A stretch of 64,000 nt of DNA from Oceanibaculum indicum P24 (GCF_000299935.1 NZ_AMRL01000006.1:114218-178217); one strand, 5' to 3'. Shown: positions 8,949 to 18,934, counted from the first letter of the stretch. Program-made: numbers and translations. The notes: generated by a model not told the origin, from the letters alone.

Positions 8949-11102
8949 TTGAGCGAAGCCCGTCCCCAGTCCAGCCAGGCGCCCTCCGCCGACGAAAATG
9001 CCGGCGAGGTGCATTCCGCGCCCGAATTGCGGCCCGCCGATTCGCTGCCCGGCAAGGCGGCCTTCTGGGTCGGCATCGCGCTGGCGCTTGTGCATATCTG
9101 GATCAATACGCTCGGCACGATCTCCGAACTCTGGGCGTCCGTGCTGCATTTCGGCGGCTTCGGCCTGCTCTGCGCGCTGCTCTATCCGGCCTGGCAGGCA
9201 AAGTCCGGCGCTGGCCGTGCCATGGTGCTGGCGCTCGACGTGCTGCTTGGCCTCGCGGCACTATCGCTGTTCGCCTATCTGGTGCTGGGGGAGCCGACCT
9301 TCTACGCCCGTAACGGCGCCTTCTTCTGGTATGACTGGGTCTTCACGGCGATTGCGGTGCTGCTGGCGATCGAATTCACCCGGCGCACCACCGGCCTGAT
9401 CATTCCCATCCTGATCATCCTTGCCTTCACCTATGTGACGCTGTGGGGCAACTGGTTCACCGGGGTGCTGTCCTTCAGCGGGCTCGGCTACGAGACGATG
9501 CTGTTCCGCAGCTTCTATTCCGATGACGGGATGTTCGGCGTCATCGCCACCATCTCCTACAGCTTCGTCTTCATGTTCATCCTGTTCGGCGCCTTCCTGG
9601 TGCGCTCGGGTGCAGGCGACTTCATCATCGATTTCGCGCGCGCGGTCGCCGGCAAGCTGATCGGCGGGCCCGGCTTCGTCGCTGTCATCGGCTCGGCGCT
9701 GATGGGCACGATCTCCGGATCGGCGGTTGCCAACACCGTCTCCACCGGCGTTATAACCATTCCGTTGATGAAGCGCGCCGGCTTTCCCGCAAAGTTCGCC
9801 GCCGGCGTCGAGGCGACGGCCTCGACGGGCGGCATGCTGATGCCGCCGATCATGGGGGCGGGCGCCTTCGTGATGGCCAGCTACACGCAGATTTCCTATC
9901 TCACCATCGCCGCCGTCTCGCTGCTGCCGGCGCTGCTCTATTTCTTCGGTGTCGCCTGTTTCGTGCGGGTCGAGGCGAAGAAGCAGAACATGACGACGAC
10001 GGACACCGATGCGCCGCGCATTATGGAGGTGATGAAGCGCGGGGTGACTTTCTTCATCCCCATCGGCCTTTTGATCTACATGCTGATCGACGGCTTCACC
10101 CCGACCTATGCCGCCGGCTACGCCATCCTGGCTACCATCGTTGCCTCCTGGTTCACCAAGACCCACCGCATGGGGCCGAAGGAGATCCTGGAGGCGCTGG
10201 CCACCGGCTCGCGCAACATGATCATGACGGCGGTGCTGCTGGTCTCCATCGGCATCGTGGTGAACGCGGTGACGCTGACCGGTATCGGCAACACCTTCTC
10301 GCTGATGATCAGCAACTGGGCGGGCGGCAATATCCTGATCGCGCTGGTGCTGATCGCGCTCGCCAGCCTGGTGCTGGGCATGGGGCTGCCGGTGACGGCC
10401 TCCTACATCGTGCTGGCGACTTTGTCCGCGCCGGCGCTGTCCGACATGATCGTGCAGAGCGAGCTGGTGAATGCCTTCGTCGCCGGCAATGTGCCGGATG
10501 CCGCCAAGGCCATCTTCATGCTGGTGGCCCCCGACAAGCTCGACCTGCTGAACGGCCCGATGAGCAAGGATGCCGCCGAGGCTCTGGTCGCCGCCATCCC
10601 GCCGGAGATGATGGGCACGGTGAAGGAATCGACGCTGACGCCGGCCATCCTGACCACGGCGCTGCTGTCGGCGCACATGATCATCTACTGGCTGAGCCTC
10701 GATTCGAACGTGACGCCGCCGGTCTGCCTGACCGCCTTCGCCGCCGCTGCCATCGCCAAGAGCCCGCCGATGGCCACCGGCTTTACTGCCTGGAAGGTGG
10801 CGAAGACGCTGTACATCGTGCCGGTGCTGTTCGCCTATACGCCGTTCCTGAACGGCGACCCCATCCTGGCGCTGGAAATCTTCGGCTTCGCGCTGATCGG
10901 CATCTACGCGCTGATCGGCGCCATGGAGGGCTATCTGGAGGCGCCGGTCTCCTGGCCGATGCGTGCCGTGCTGTTCGCCATTGGCGTTACCATCCTGTGG
11001 CCCAACGACTGGACGGTGAACTTCATCGGCACCGGGCTGTTCCTGGCCTTTTTCGCCTGGAACCTGCGGTCGGACCGCAGGCTGAAGGCGGCGCAGGCGT
11101 AA
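8949..11102 (+). CDS. TRAP transporter fused permease (DctQM fusion)
   Basis: A 717-residue inner-membrane protein combining the 4-helix small (DctQ-like) and 12-helix large (DctM-like) TRAP subunits, the usual partner of TAXI binding proteins. The N-terminal ~50 residues are hydrophilic. The DctM part has the conserved GTISGSAVANTVSTG and EATASTGGMLMPPIMGAGAF segments around residues 255-300, and VLGMGLPVTASYIVLA near 475. Uptake is expected to be driven by the sodium or proton gradient. No in-frame ATG precedes the first membrane segments, so a TTG start is likely, with only a weak GCGGA ribosome binding site. The downstream gene is convergent, four bases away. Confidence 0.92.
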   Translation: MSEARPQSSQAPSADENAGEVHSAPELRPADSLPGKAAFWVGIALALVHIWINTLGTISELWASVLHFGGFGLLCALLYPAWQAKSGAGRAMVLALDVLLGLAALSLFAYLVLGEPTFYARNGAFFWYDWVFTAIAVLLAIEFTRRTTGLIIPILIILAFTYVTLWGNWFTGVLSFSGLGYETMLFRSFYSDDGMFGVIATISYSFVFMFILFGAFLVRSGAGDFIIDFARAVAGKLIGGPGFVAVIGSALMGTISGSAVANTVSTGVITIPLMKRAGFPAKFAAGVEATASTGGMLMPPIMGAGAFVMASYTQISYLTIAAVSLLPALLYFFGVACFVRVEAKKQNMTTTDTDAPRIMEVMKRGVTFFIPIGLLIYMLIDGFTPTYAAGYAILATIVASWFTKTHRMGPKEILEALATGSRNMIMTAVLLVSIGIVVNAVTLTGIGNTFSLMISNWAGGNILIALVLIALASLVLGMGLPVTASYIVLATLSAPALSDMIVQSELVNAFVAGNVPDAAKAIFMLVAPDKLDLLNGPMSKDAAEALVAAIPPEMMGTVKESTLTPAILTTALLSAHMIIYWLSLDSNVTPPVCLTAFAAAAIAKSPPMATGFTAWKVAKTLYIVPVLFAYTPFLNGDPILALEIFGFALIGIYALIGAMEGYLEAPVSWPMRAVLFAIGVTILWPNDWTVNFIGTGLFLAFFAWNLRSDRRLKAAQA

Positions 11103-11105
11103 GGA

Positions 11106-12311
11106 TCAGTAGAAGATGTGCAGGCCGATGCCGGCATAGTCGAGCCGGCGGTCGTAGAACTGCCCGTTCGGATTGCGGCCGCTGTAATATTCCAGCAGCA
11201 GCATGACGCGCCGCCCGCCGACCACCGGGTTGGTGAACTCGATGCCGCCGCGCAGCGACAGGTCGGTGGACCAGTCATTCTCCTCGCGATTGTGCAGGTC
11301 GGCGGCAAAGACGGGACGGGCCAGCCCGTCGAAGAAGGTGACGTCCGGCGTGATCTCCAGCCCGTACTGCGCCGACCAGGGCTTCAGGTCCGACGGCTCC
11401 TTGTGGAACAGGAAGCCGCCGCCGCCATAGACCCGGTAAGTGTCGTCGAACTCGTAGGACAGCAGCAGGTCCACCGCCTCGTAGCTGAGATTGACCCGGT
11501 TGTTCTGGTTCACATCCTCGCGCAGCAGATATTCGTCGCCCAGATGCGAGCTCTGGTGATAGAGCCGCGCCATGGCGGAGAAATTGTCGTGGCGGTAGGT
11601 CACCGGGATGCCGACCCAGTAATCTGCGTTGATCAGATCCTTCGATTCGGAATCGAGGTCGAACAGCGCGAACACGCCAGCCTGGAAGCCCAGCTCCCAG
11701 TTGCCGCCATCGCCGGTCGGGCCGCGCAGCAGGCTGAAGGTCTCGCCGAAGCTCGTCGAGCCGGCATGTGTCACGTCCTCGTCATTGTCGTAATACTGGT
11801 AGGAGGCGGAGAAATGCGCCCAGCGCGGGTCGGCCAGCAACGCGTCGAACAGCGGCTTGCCGGGCGGCAGGGCCACCGTCTTTTCCGCCGAGGTTGCGCG
11901 CGGCGAGACCGGCGTGCCCTCCGCCGCAGGGCGCGACTGTGCAGCCCCACTGGCAATGGCCGGCGTTGGAGCCTGGGCCTCGCCAGCCCCTGTCCCGCCA
12001 GCCTCTGTCACGCGAACCGCGCGCACGCCCTTCAGCTTCTCGATGGCGCGGACGATCTCCGCGCTCGACTTGCCGGCGATGGCTTCACGGCGCAACGTCA
12101 CCACACCGTCCTGTACGCTTACCGCCTCGGCGGGCAAGGCAAAGTCGCGTTCCAGCACCGCCGAGACATAGCCTGCCAGGAACACATCCTGGCGCGCCGG
12201 AAGGTCGGTCTGTGCCGATGCCGGCAGCGAGGGGCCAAGGAGGGCCGCCGCACCAAGCAGGCCGGAGAGGAGGAGGGGGCGGAAGAGCTTGCGGTCGGCG
12301 GGTGGATGCAT
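11106..12311 (-). CDS. BON-domain plus DUF1207 outer-envelope protein
   Basis: About 401 residues. A signal peptide (LLLSGLLGAAALLGPSLPASA-QT) precedes a BON-like segment around residues 45-105, with the typical pattern VSVQDGVVTLRREA and AIEKLKGVRAVRV. An Ala/Pro-rich linker follows, then a DUF1207 domain to the end. DUF1207 proteins are predicted beta-rich outer-membrane proteins; alternating aromatic strands and the C-terminal aromatic residues (GIGLHIFY) fit this. The methionine before HPPADRK has GGAG six bases upstream and is preferred over two upstream ATGs. The BON-DUF1207 combination is unusual. Function unknown; anchoring or lipid-surface contact is a guess. Confidence 0.75.
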   Translation of the reverse strand: MHPPADRKLFRPLLLSGLLGAAALLGPSLPASAQTDLPARQDVFLAGYVSAVLERDFALPAEAVSVQDGVVTLRREAIAGKSSAEIVRAIEKLKGVRAVRVTEAGGTGAGEAQAPTPAIASGAAQSRPAAEGTPVSPRATSAEKTVALPPGKPLFDALLADPRWAHFSASYQYYDNDEDVTHAGSTSFGETFSLLRGPTGDGGNWELGFQAGVFALFDLDSESKDLINADYWVGIPVTYRHDNFSAMARLYHQSSHLGDEYLLREDVNQNNRVNLSYEAVDLLLSYEFDDTYRVYGGGGFLFHKEPSDLKPWSAQYGLEITPDVTFFDGLARPVFAADLHNREENDWSTDLSLRGGIEFTNPVVGGRRVMLLLEYYSGRNPNGQFYDRRLDYAGIGLHIFY

Positions 12312-12452
12312 GGAGCGCTCCATCACTAGGATTCAGAGGTCACGCAAGAAGGGCCGGCGCGGGGCCGACCCTTCGCGTCGAAGTCCTGTCCGCCGAGGCA
12401 GGGGGGATGGGGGGAGGCGGACGCTTCGACCAAGTGTAAACCTGTGCGGCGG

Positions 12453-12740
12453 TTAATCCACCTTCACATCGTCATCATCGGTCAGCGCACCGGCCGCGGC
12501 ACCGCCGGCACCACCGATTACAGCGCCGGTCACCCAGCTGCCGGTCATCAGGCCGATAGCGCCACCGGCCGCGGCACCCATGGCACCGCCGGACAGCGCG
12601 CGCTGCTCCTGCTTGTTCATGCTGGAACAGGCCGACAGGGCCACCAGCGCCAGCGCCGCCATGGTGCCGGCAAGGGTCCGCCGCACCGCCGTGCCGCGCG
12701 TGGGTTCAGTCTTCTCGGTCCGAATGGGGGTCATGCTCAT
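12453..12740 (-). CDS. Glycine-zipper lipoprotein (YMGG-like)
   Basis: A 95-residue small envelope lipoprotein. The lipobox is LSAC in LALVALSACSS, about residue 37, after a rather long charged N-region. Behind it come Gly/Ala zipper motifs (GGAMGAAAGGAIGLMTGS, GAVIGGAGGAAAGAL) and an acidic end DDDDVKVD. Such proteins insert in or span the outer membrane as short helices and are often stress related. The start is placed at the ATG directly after the ribosome binding site GGAGGAGGGTGAT rather than ten codons upstream. It is convergent with nothing nearby and probably monocistronic. Confidence 0.8.
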   Translation of the reverse strand: MSMTPIRTEKTEPTRGTAVRRTLAGTMAALALVALSACSSMNKQEQRALSGGAMGAAAGGAIGLMTGSWVTGAVIGGAGGAAAGALTDDDDVKVD

Positions 12741-12926
12741 ATCACCCTCCTCCTGTGAACTGGGGCCCACGCGATGGCTCTTCGGATGCGGGGGCGTCAG
12801 GAATGAAACGCGATGGTGGCGCGACGGTTCCCGAAAACTTCACACGGTCTGTCACGGGGGGCTCTATCGCGGCGTATCGCAAGCCGCTAAAGTTCCTGCC
12901 AAACGCGCAGCGCCAGGGAGGAAATC

Positions 12927-13508
12927 ATGGCCGCCACCGATCCCAACCGCGTCATCCTGACCGGGGAGAATCCCTTCATCCGCCTCAGCCACAAGGATGG
13001 CGATGCGAACAGCACGGATGCCAGCTTCTGGCGTCTCTATTTCAGCCCAATGGGGCCGGGGCATGTGCTCTATCTGAAGAGCGAGCTGACCGAGGACCGC
13101 TGGGAAATCTATTCCGACAATATCGCGCTGGCGCGCTGGCTGCAGGATACCGTGCAGGGCATGCTGAACGCGGAGCTGAAGGACAAGTCTATCCCGGTGC
13201 AGGAGGCGGAGTTCGCGAAGCCGGAGGGCAATCCGCATCATTTCTGGACCGAGCGCGTGCTGAGTGCCGATGGCGAGATCGCGCTGACCTGGTACGAGAC
13301 CGGCGATCCGCTGCTGATCCATACCCAGCCGAACGAGGTGCCGGGCCGGCAGTATGGCCTGTCCACCATCCTGATGCCGGCGCTGGGCGCCCGGCTGACC
13401 CTGAACGGGATGGAGGCCTCGGGCCGGCCCTGGCCGCGCGAGCGTGATGGGCGGCCCTTCAGCACCTGCGCGCTGGCCTTCTCCGAAAGCTGGACGGAGC
13501 CGCGCTGA
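12927..13508 (+). CDS. Hypothetical protein of about 193 residues
   Basis: I do not assign this to a named family with confidence. It is a soluble protein without signal peptide, starting MAATDPNRVILTGENPFIRL, with a good GGGAGGA ribosome binding site seven bases before the ATG. It has several aromatic and acidic strands (FWRLYFSPMGPGHVLYLKSE, RWEIYSDNIALARWLQ) and a terminal stretch GRPWPRERDGRPFSTCALAF. The pattern suggests a compact beta-rich fold. Codon use and GC match neighbours. A strong hairpin terminator follows 12 bases after the stop, so it is probably transcribed alone. Confidence 0.65.
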   Translation: MAATDPNRVILTGENPFIRLSHKDGDANSTDASFWRLYFSPMGPGHVLYLKSELTEDRWEIYSDNIALARWLQDTVQGMLNAELKDKSIPVQEAEFAKPEGNPHHFWTERVLSADGEIALTWYETGDPLLIHTQPNEVPGRQYGLSTILMPALGARLTLNGMEASGRPWPRERDGRPFSTCALAFSESWTEPR

Positions 13509-13520
13509 ACATAAGGAAAA

Positions 13521-13548
13521 GGGCCGGAGAAATACTCTCCGGCCCTTT
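13521..13548. terminator. Bidirectional intrinsic terminator
   Basis: Ten-base-pair GC-rich stem GGGCCGGAGA/TCTCCGGCCC with a five-base loop. It is preceded by AAAA and followed by TTT, so it can act in both directions: for the hypothetical gene ending at 13508 (plus) and for tRNA-Ala (minus). Confidence 0.85.
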
Positions 13549-13553
13549 CGAAT

Positions 13554-13629
<76 letters not shown>

Positions 13630-13777
13630 TCAAGGTGAGCCGGCGGCTGGGGCCGTCCGGCGCAGGCGGAAGTGTTTAAGCCCTTCGTGGCGACAACGCA
13701 AGCCTGTGTTTGCGATTTTTTTCGCCCCTCGCAGGCTTGCCCTGCCGGCAGGGGTGGCCCCCCGCCAGAAGACCTGC

Positions 13778-14278
13778 TCAGCGGTCCCGCGACTCCTCGT
13801 CTTCGTCGTCGTCGCTCTCCTCATCGGACTCGTCGAGGCTGTCATCCTCGTCCTCGTCCACGAGCAGCGCTTCGTCCTCATCCTCATCGTCAAGGTCGAG
13901 GTCGATATCCTCGTCCTCATCCTCGTCGTCGCTGGCCACCCGCTTCGGGCCGGTCACCACGACATCGTCGAGGGTGTCGTCGGCATCCTCTTCCTCGGCC
14001 AGGACGTCGTCATCATCCACATCCTCGACATCCTCGATGTCCTCGATGTCTTCCAGCGCGTCCGTATCCTCGTCCTTCACCGGGCGTGCCTTCGCCTTGG
14101 CCTTCGCCGGCACCGGCTTGGCGTCGGCGACGGTGCGGACCTTGCGGCTCTTCAGCGCGGTCTCGAAATCGAAGGTCGTGCCGCACTTCGGGCACACGAT
14201 CGGATCGCGCTTCAGGTCGTAGAATTTCGCGCCGCAACTATGACAGGTGCGCTTAACGCCCCATTCGGGTTTGACCAC
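13778..14278 (-). CDS. TIGR02300-type zinc-ribbon protein with a long acidic tail
   Basis: A 166-residue protein. The N-terminal half is a rubredoxin-like zinc ribbon: KPEWGVKRTCHSCGAKFYD, then RDPIVCPKCGTTFDFE, with cysteines at about 12, 15, 29 and 32. The second half (from about residue 60) is dominated by Asp and Glu (for example DEDEDEDIDLDLDDEDEDE) and ends EESRDR. The family is conserved in alphaproteobacteria but has no established function. The start is GTG, with GGAGGGG six bases upstream; the next family-consistent residues follow at once. It is divergent from aroA. Confidence 0.88.
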   Translation of the reverse strand: MVKPEWGVKRTCHSCGAKFYDLKRDPIVCPKCGTTFDFETALKSRKVRTVADAKPVPAKAKAKARPVKDEDTDALEDIEDIEDVEDVDDDDVLAEEEDADDTLDDVVVTGPKRVASDDEDEDEDIDLDLDDEDEDEALLVDEDEDDSLDESDEESDDDEDEESRDR

Positions 14279-14500
14279 GTGCCCCTCCGGTATCGTGAGC
14301 AGAAAATTCGGGTGCGACTTGCCACGGCGGGCAAGCCAAGTCAAAGCGAAATTGATGCGGCAGACGCGCGCGTCGTGCAAGTGCAAGATCGTCCATGGCA
14401 GGCAGGCAGGCTTGCGGGGTTGGGCGCGCGGGCGGGAATATGCTAGAGACACGCAAAATGTGAGCGCACCCGGCGCGCCGCCCTTTCCAGGAGGTTTCCC

Positions 14501-15844
14501 TTGCATCCGCTTGCGCATCCGCTCGTTTCCCGCCGTGCCGAAGCGCTTCGCGGCGCCGTTACCGCCCCCGGCGACAAGTCGATCTCGCACCGCGCGCTGA
14601 TGTTCGGCGGGCTTGCCATCGGCGAGACGGCGATCCACGGCCTGCTGGAAGGCGAGGATGTGCTGAATACGGCGAAGGCGATGCGCGCCTATGGCGCTGC
14701 CGTGCGGCGCGATGAGGATGGCGTATGGCGCGTCTCCGGCGTTGGCGTCGGTGGTCTCGCCGAGCCGGAGGACATGCTCGACCTTGGCAATTCCGGAACC
14801 GGCGCGCGGCTGCTGATGGGGCTGGCGGCCGGGCACCCGATCACCAGCTTCTTCACCGGCGATGCGTCGCTGCGCCGCCGCCCGATGGCGCGTGTGATGA
14901 AGCCGCTGGGCGATATGGGCGCCCGTTTCGTCTCCCGCGAGGGCGGGCGGCTGCCGCTGGCGGTCACCGGCGCGCGCCACCCGCTGCCCCTCGACTACAC
15001 GCTGCCGGTCGCCTCGGCGCAGGTGAAGTCGGCGATCCTGCTGGCAGGGCTGACCGCGCCGGGCGAGACCATCGTGGTGGAGCCGGAGCCGACCCGCGAC
15101 CATTCAGAGCGCATGCTGCGCCATTTCGGGGCGACCGTGCGGGTCGAGGACCGCGCGGACGGCACCCGCGCGGTGACGCTGACCGGCCAGCCGGAACTGG
15201 CGGCGGCGACCGTCCGTGTGCCGGGCGATCCCTCCTCGGCGGCCTTTCCGGCGGTGGCGGCGTTGCTGGTGCCGGGGTCCGAGGTGCGGATAGCCAATGT
15301 CGGCGCGAATCCGCTGCGTTTCGGCCTGTTCGAGACGCTGCTGGAGATGGGGGCCGACATCGCGCTGGAGAACCGGCGCGAGGAAGCCGGCGAGCCGGTG
15401 GTCGATCTGCTGGTGCGGGCCGGCGGGCTGAAGGGTGTTGTCGTGCCGCCGCGCCGCGCGCCCAGCATGATCGACGAATATCCGATCCTGGCGATGGCGG
15501 CAGCCTGCGCCGAGGGCCCGACGGTGATGGAAGGGCTGGCGGAACTGCGCGTGAAGGAAAGCGACCGGCTGGGCGCGGTTGCGCGCGGCCTGGCTGCCTG
15601 CGGTGTCGAGGTTGAGGAAGGGCCGGACCGGCTGGTGGTGCATGGCAAGGGCCGGCCGCCGCTGGGCGGGGCGATGATCGCGGCCAATCTGGACCACCGT
15701 ATCGCCATGGCCTTCGCCGTGCTGGGCATGGTCAGCGAGAAGCCGGTATCGATCGACGATGGCGAGCCGATCGCCACCAGCTTTCCCGGTTTCGTGCCGA
15801 TGATGAACAGGCTGGGTGCCGATATCGCGGAAGAGCCGGCATGA
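14501..15844 (+). CDS. aroA: 3-phosphoshikimate 1-carboxyvinyltransferase (EPSP synthase)
   Basis: Joins shikimate-3-phosphate and phosphoenolpyruvate in the shikimate pathway. The 447-residue sequence is close in pattern to the class II enzymes of Agrobacterium type: [20 protein letters not shown] near the N-terminus, [16 protein letters not shown] around residue 90, [33 protein letters not shown] and [10 protein letters not shown]. At the position where the CP4 class II enzyme has alanine (GNAATG), this one has glycine (GNSGTG). Translation starts at TTG, with AGGAGG seven bases upstream. The stop overlaps the cmk start by four bases (ATGA). Confidence 0.97.
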   Translation: MHPLAHPLVSRRAEALRGAVTAPGDKSISHRALMFGGLAIGETAIHGLLEGEDVLNTAKAMRAYGAAVRRDEDGVWRVSGVGVGGLAEPEDMLDLGNSGTGARLLMGLAAGHPITSFFTGDASLRRRPMARVMKPLGDMGARFVSREGGRLPLAVTGARHPLPLDYTLPVASAQVKSAILLAGLTAPGETIVVEPEPTRDHSERMLRHFGATVRVEDRADGTRAVTLTGQPELAAATVRVPGDPSSAAFPAVAALLVPGSEVRIANVGANPLRFGLFETLLEMGADIALENRREEAGEPVVDLLVRAGGLKGVVVPPRRAPSMIDEYPILAMAAACAEGPTVMEGLAELRVKESDRLGAVARGLAACGVEVEEGPDRLVVHGKGRPPLGGAMIAANLDHRIAMAFAVLGMVSEKPVSIDDGEPIATSFPGFVPMMNRLGADIAEEPA

Positions 15845-16494
15845 TCATCGCGGTCGATGGGCCCGCAGCGTCGGGCAAGGGCACCATCGCGCGGCGCATC
15901 GCGCGGGAACTGGATTTCGCCTATCTCGATACCGGGCTGCTCTATCGCGGCGTCGGCGTGATGGTGCTGGACCGTGGCGGAAATCCGGAAGATCCGGAGG
16001 CCGCGACGCGGGCGGCGGAATCCTTTGACCCGGCATTGATGGCGGACCCGCGCCTGCGCGGCGACGAGGCGGCGGTAGCGGCCTCCAAAGTGGCGGCAAT
16101 TCCCGGCGTGCGCGCCGCCATGCTGGAGTTCCAGCGCAGCTTCGGGCGCACCCCGCCGGACGGCAGGAAGGGCGCGGTGCTGGATGGGCGCGACATCGGC
16201 ACGGCGATCTTTCCCGATGCCGATGTGAAGCTGTTCATCACCGCCGCTGTCGAGGTGCGTGCCGAACGCCGGCATAAGGAGTTGCTTGAGCGCGGGAGTC
16301 CTTCTATATATGCGCGCGTTCTGCAGGACATGCAGGAGCGGGACCAGCGCGACCGTTCGCGGTCGACAGCCCCGATGGCGATTGCACCTGATGCGGTTGT
16401 CATCGACACCTCGGCGCTCGACGTCGAGGCGGCCTTCCAGGCGGCGATGGACCCGATCCGGAAAAAGCAAGACCGGCAGAACCCCGTCCGTTGA
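15841..16494 (+). CDS. cmk: Cytidylate kinase
   Basis: Phosphorylates CMP and dCMP with ATP. The 217-residue length is normal. The P-loop is [16 protein letters not shown] (residues 5-20), followed by the substrate motif [34 protein letters not shown] carries the CMP-binding DGRDIG. The lid region [11 protein letters not shown] and the Arg-rich RDQRDRSRS motif are present. It overlaps aroA by four bases and precedes rpsA, the classic order. Confidence 0.97.
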   Translation: MIIAVDGPAASGKGTIARRIARELDFAYLDTGLLYRGVGVMVLDRGGNPEDPEAATRAAESFDPALMADPRLRGDEAAVAASKVAAIPGVRAAMLEFQRSFGRTPPDGRKGAVLDGRDIGTAIFPDADVKLFITAAVEVRAERRHKELLERGSPSIYARVLQDMQERDQRDRSRSTAPMAIAPDAVVIDTSALDVEAAFQAAMDPIRKKQDRQNPVR

Positions 16495-16651
16495 CCGCCG
16501 GCCTGGCCGCCGGCGTAAGACACGGACACCCGTCCTGGGCCTCCGAGAGCGAGGCAGGGCGGTTGCCCGCCGGCACCATCCAGCGGCCCCGGAAATCCCA
16601 AACGCATCCGGGGGCGCCGCACGGCAGGGCACATGGAAGGAGACTATCTAC

Positions 16652-18385
16652 ATGGCCACACAGACCGCAACGGACACCTCGTCCGCCAAGGAAAGCTTTG
16701 CCGCACTGCTTGAGGAGTCGCTCGGCTCCGGTGACGGTCTCGAAGGGACCGTTGTCAAAGGCAGGGTGGTTTCCATCGAGGGCGACTTCGCCCTCATCGA
16801 CGTCGGCCTGAAGTCCGAAGGCCGCGTCCAGCTGAAGGAATTCGCCACCCCCGGCCAGAAGCCCGAAATCCAGCCGGGTGACACGGTCGAGGTCTATCTC
16901 GAGCGGATGGAAGACAAGAACGGCGAGGCGATGCTGAGCCGCGAGAAGGCCCGCCGGGAGGAATCCTGGGTCCTGCTCGAAAAGTCCTTCGAGGACAATC
17001 AGAAGGTCACCGGCGTGATCTTCGGCCGCGTGAAGGGTGGCTTCACGGTTGACCTGTCGGGGGCTGTGGCCTTCCTGCCGGGCAGCCAGGTGGACATCCG
17101 CCCGGTGCGGGACATCGGCCCGCTGATGGGCACTCCGCAGCCCTTCCAGATCCTGAAGATGGACCGCCGCCGCGGTAACATCGTCGTGTCGCGCCGCGCC
17201 GTGCTCGAGGAGAGCCGTGCGGAGGCCCGTTCGGAACTGGTCGCCTCGCTGAAGGAAGGCCAGGTGCTGAACGGTGTCGTGAAGAACATCACCGATTACG
17301 GCGCCTTCGTCGATCTGGGCGGCGTCGATGGCCTGCTGCACGTCACCGACATCGCGTGGCGTCGCATCAACCATCCGTCCGAGGCGCTGCAGATCGGCCA
17401 GACCGTCAAGGTCCAGGTCATCCGCTTCAACCCGGACACCCAGCGCATCAGCCTCGGCATGAAGCAGCTGGAAGCCGATCCGTGGGAAGGCGTGGACGCC
17501 AAGTACCCGGTCTCGGCCCGCTTCAGCGGCCGTGTCACCAACATCACCGACTACGGCGCCTTCGTGGAGCTAGAGCCGGGGATCGAAGGTCTGGTGCACG
17601 TCTCCGAGATGAGCTGGACCAAGAAGAACGTCCATCCGGGCAAGATCGTCTCCACCTCGCAGGAAGTGGATGTGGTCGTGCTGGACGTCGATCCGGTCAA
17701 GCGCCGCATCTCGCTGGGCCTGAAGCAGACCCTGGCGAACCCGTGGGAAGAGTTTGCGGCCAAGTTCCCGCCGCAGACCGAAGTCGAGGGCGAGGTCAAG
17801 AACATCACCGAATTCGGTGTGTTCATCGGCCTGCCGGGCGACATCGACGGCATGGTGCACTTCTCGGACCTGGACTGGCAGCGCCCTGGCGAAGAAGCCG
17901 TCAAGGACTACAAGAAGGGCGACATCGTGAAGGCCAAGGTGCTGGAAGTCGATGTCGAGAAGGAGCGTATCTCGCTGGGCATCAAGCAGCTCACCGAGGA
18001 CAGCTTCGCCAAGGCGACCTCCGCCGCCCCGGCTGCCGGCGGCGTGCGCAAGGGTTCCGTGGTGACCGCGACCGTGACCAAGGTCGAGGACAACGGCATC
18101 GAGGTCGAGGTGAATGGGGCCATCGGCTTCATCCGCCGTGCCGACCTGTCGCGTGACCGTTCCGAGCAGCGCCCGGACCGTTTCGCCATCGGCGAGAAGG
18201 TCGATGCCAAGATCACCAACGTCGACGCCAAGACCCGGCGCATGACGCTGTCGATCAAGGCCCGCGAGATCGACGAGGACAAGCAGGTGATGGCGGAATT
18301 CGGCTCGTCCGATTCCGGCGCCAGCCTGGGCGACATCCTCGGCCCGGCACTCGCGCGCGGCGGCGAGGCGGAAGACAAGAAGTAA
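16652..18385 (+). CDS. rpsA: 30S ribosomal protein S1
   Basis: A 577-residue ribosomal protein that unfolds and delivers mRNA to the 30S subunit. Repeated S1/OB folds are visible, each with the pattern G-x-V-x-N-I-T-D-Y-G-A-F-V: for example VVKNITDYGAFVDLGGVDGL around residues 205-225, then RVTNITDYGAFVELEPGIEG, then EVKNITEFGVFIGLPG. The C-terminal end is acidic. The ATG before ATQTATDTSS has AAGGAGA eight bases upstream; the open frame further upstream is dismissed because it overlaps cmk. The 157-base leader after cmk contains GC-rich inverted repeats (GCCGGC) and may carry S1 autoregulation, but that is only a possibility. Confidence 0.97.
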   Translation: MATQTATDTSSAKESFAALLEESLGSGDGLEGTVVKGRVVSIEGDFALIDVGLKSEGRVQLKEFATPGQKPEIQPGDTVEVYLERMEDKNGEAMLSREKARREESWVLLEKSFEDNQKVTGVIFGRVKGGFTVDLSGAVAFLPGSQVDIRPVRDIGPLMGTPQPFQILKMDRRRGNIVVSRRAVLEESRAEARSELVASLKEGQVLNGVVKNITDYGAFVDLGGVDGLLHVTDIAWRRINHPSEALQIGQTVKVQVIRFNPDTQRISLGMKQLEADPWEGVDAKYPVSARFSGRVTNITDYGAFVELEPGIEGLVHVSEMSWTKKNVHPGKIVSTSQEVDVVVLDVDPVKRRISLGLKQTLANPWEEFAAKFPPQTEVEGEVKNITEFGVFIGLPGDIDGMVHFSDLDWQRPGEEAVKDYKKGDIVKAKVLEVDVEKERISLGIKQLTEDSFAKATSAAPAAGGVRKGSVVTATVTKVEDNGIEVEVNGAIGFIRRADLSRDRSEQRPDRFAIGEKVDAKITNVDAKTRRMTLSIKAREIDEDKQVMAEFGSSDSGASLGDILGPALARGGEAEDKK

Positions 18386-18414
18386 GCCTTCCCCTCGGCT
18401 GCAACCGATCAGGA

Positions 18415-18443
18415 ACGCCCGGGCCTTCGCGCCCGGGCGTTTC
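18415..18443 (+). terminator. Intrinsic terminator of rpsA
   Basis: Perfect 10-bp stem ACGCCCGGGC/GCCCGGGCGT with loop CTTCGC, beginning 29 bases after the rpsA stop. The T-tract is short (TTTCC), so termination may be partial and let some transcripts enter ihfB. Confidence 0.75.
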
Positions 18444-18625
18444 CGTTTGTGGATATATTTGAAAAATCCTTTGATCCGAACGGTTTACTTGACGTGCCCT
18501 GGTGAATCTGCCACCGTGCATTAAGGAAAACGGCGGAAATGCGCCTAAAATACCGATGATGACGGTGCCAAAGGCGCTGCTATCGCGGGGGCAAGACGGC
18601 AAAACGGCTAACAGGGGACGCTGCG

Positions 18626-18907
18626 ATGACCAAGTCGGAACTGATCGCGCGGTTAGCGGAACAGAACCCGCATCTCTATCAGCGGGATGTCGAGCGTATC
18701 GTCTCGACCATCTTCGACGAGATCACCGCCGCCCTGGCGCGCGGCGACCGGGTCGAGCTTCGGGGGTTCGGGGCTTTTTCCGTGAAGAAGCGCGATGCCC
18801 GCGTCGGGCGCAACCCGCGCACCGGCGACGCGGTGAAGGTGGATGCCAAGCACATCCCCTTCTTCAAGACCGGCAAGCAGCTGCGCGAGCGCCTGAACGC
18901 AGACTGA
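18626..18907 (+). CDS. ihfB: Integration host factor subunit beta
   Basis: A 93-residue nucleoid-associated DNA-bending protein; it forms a heterodimer with IhfA at specific sites and supports recombination, replication and sigma-54 promoters. The DNABII pattern is clear: [20 protein letters not shown] at the start, [20 protein letters not shown], and the beta-arm [20 protein letters not shown] with the intercalating proline. An AGGGGA ribosome binding site lies before the ATG. It follows rpsA, as in most proteobacteria, but the normally adjacent lapA and pyrF are not downstream. Confidence 0.96.
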   Translation: MTKSELIARLAEQNPHLYQRDVERIVSTIFDEITAALARGDRVELRGFGAFSVKKRDARVGRNPRTGDAVKVDAKHIPFFKTGKQLRERLNAD

Positions 18908-18934
18908 CCAACGCCGATTAACAGTAGGCCGGGT

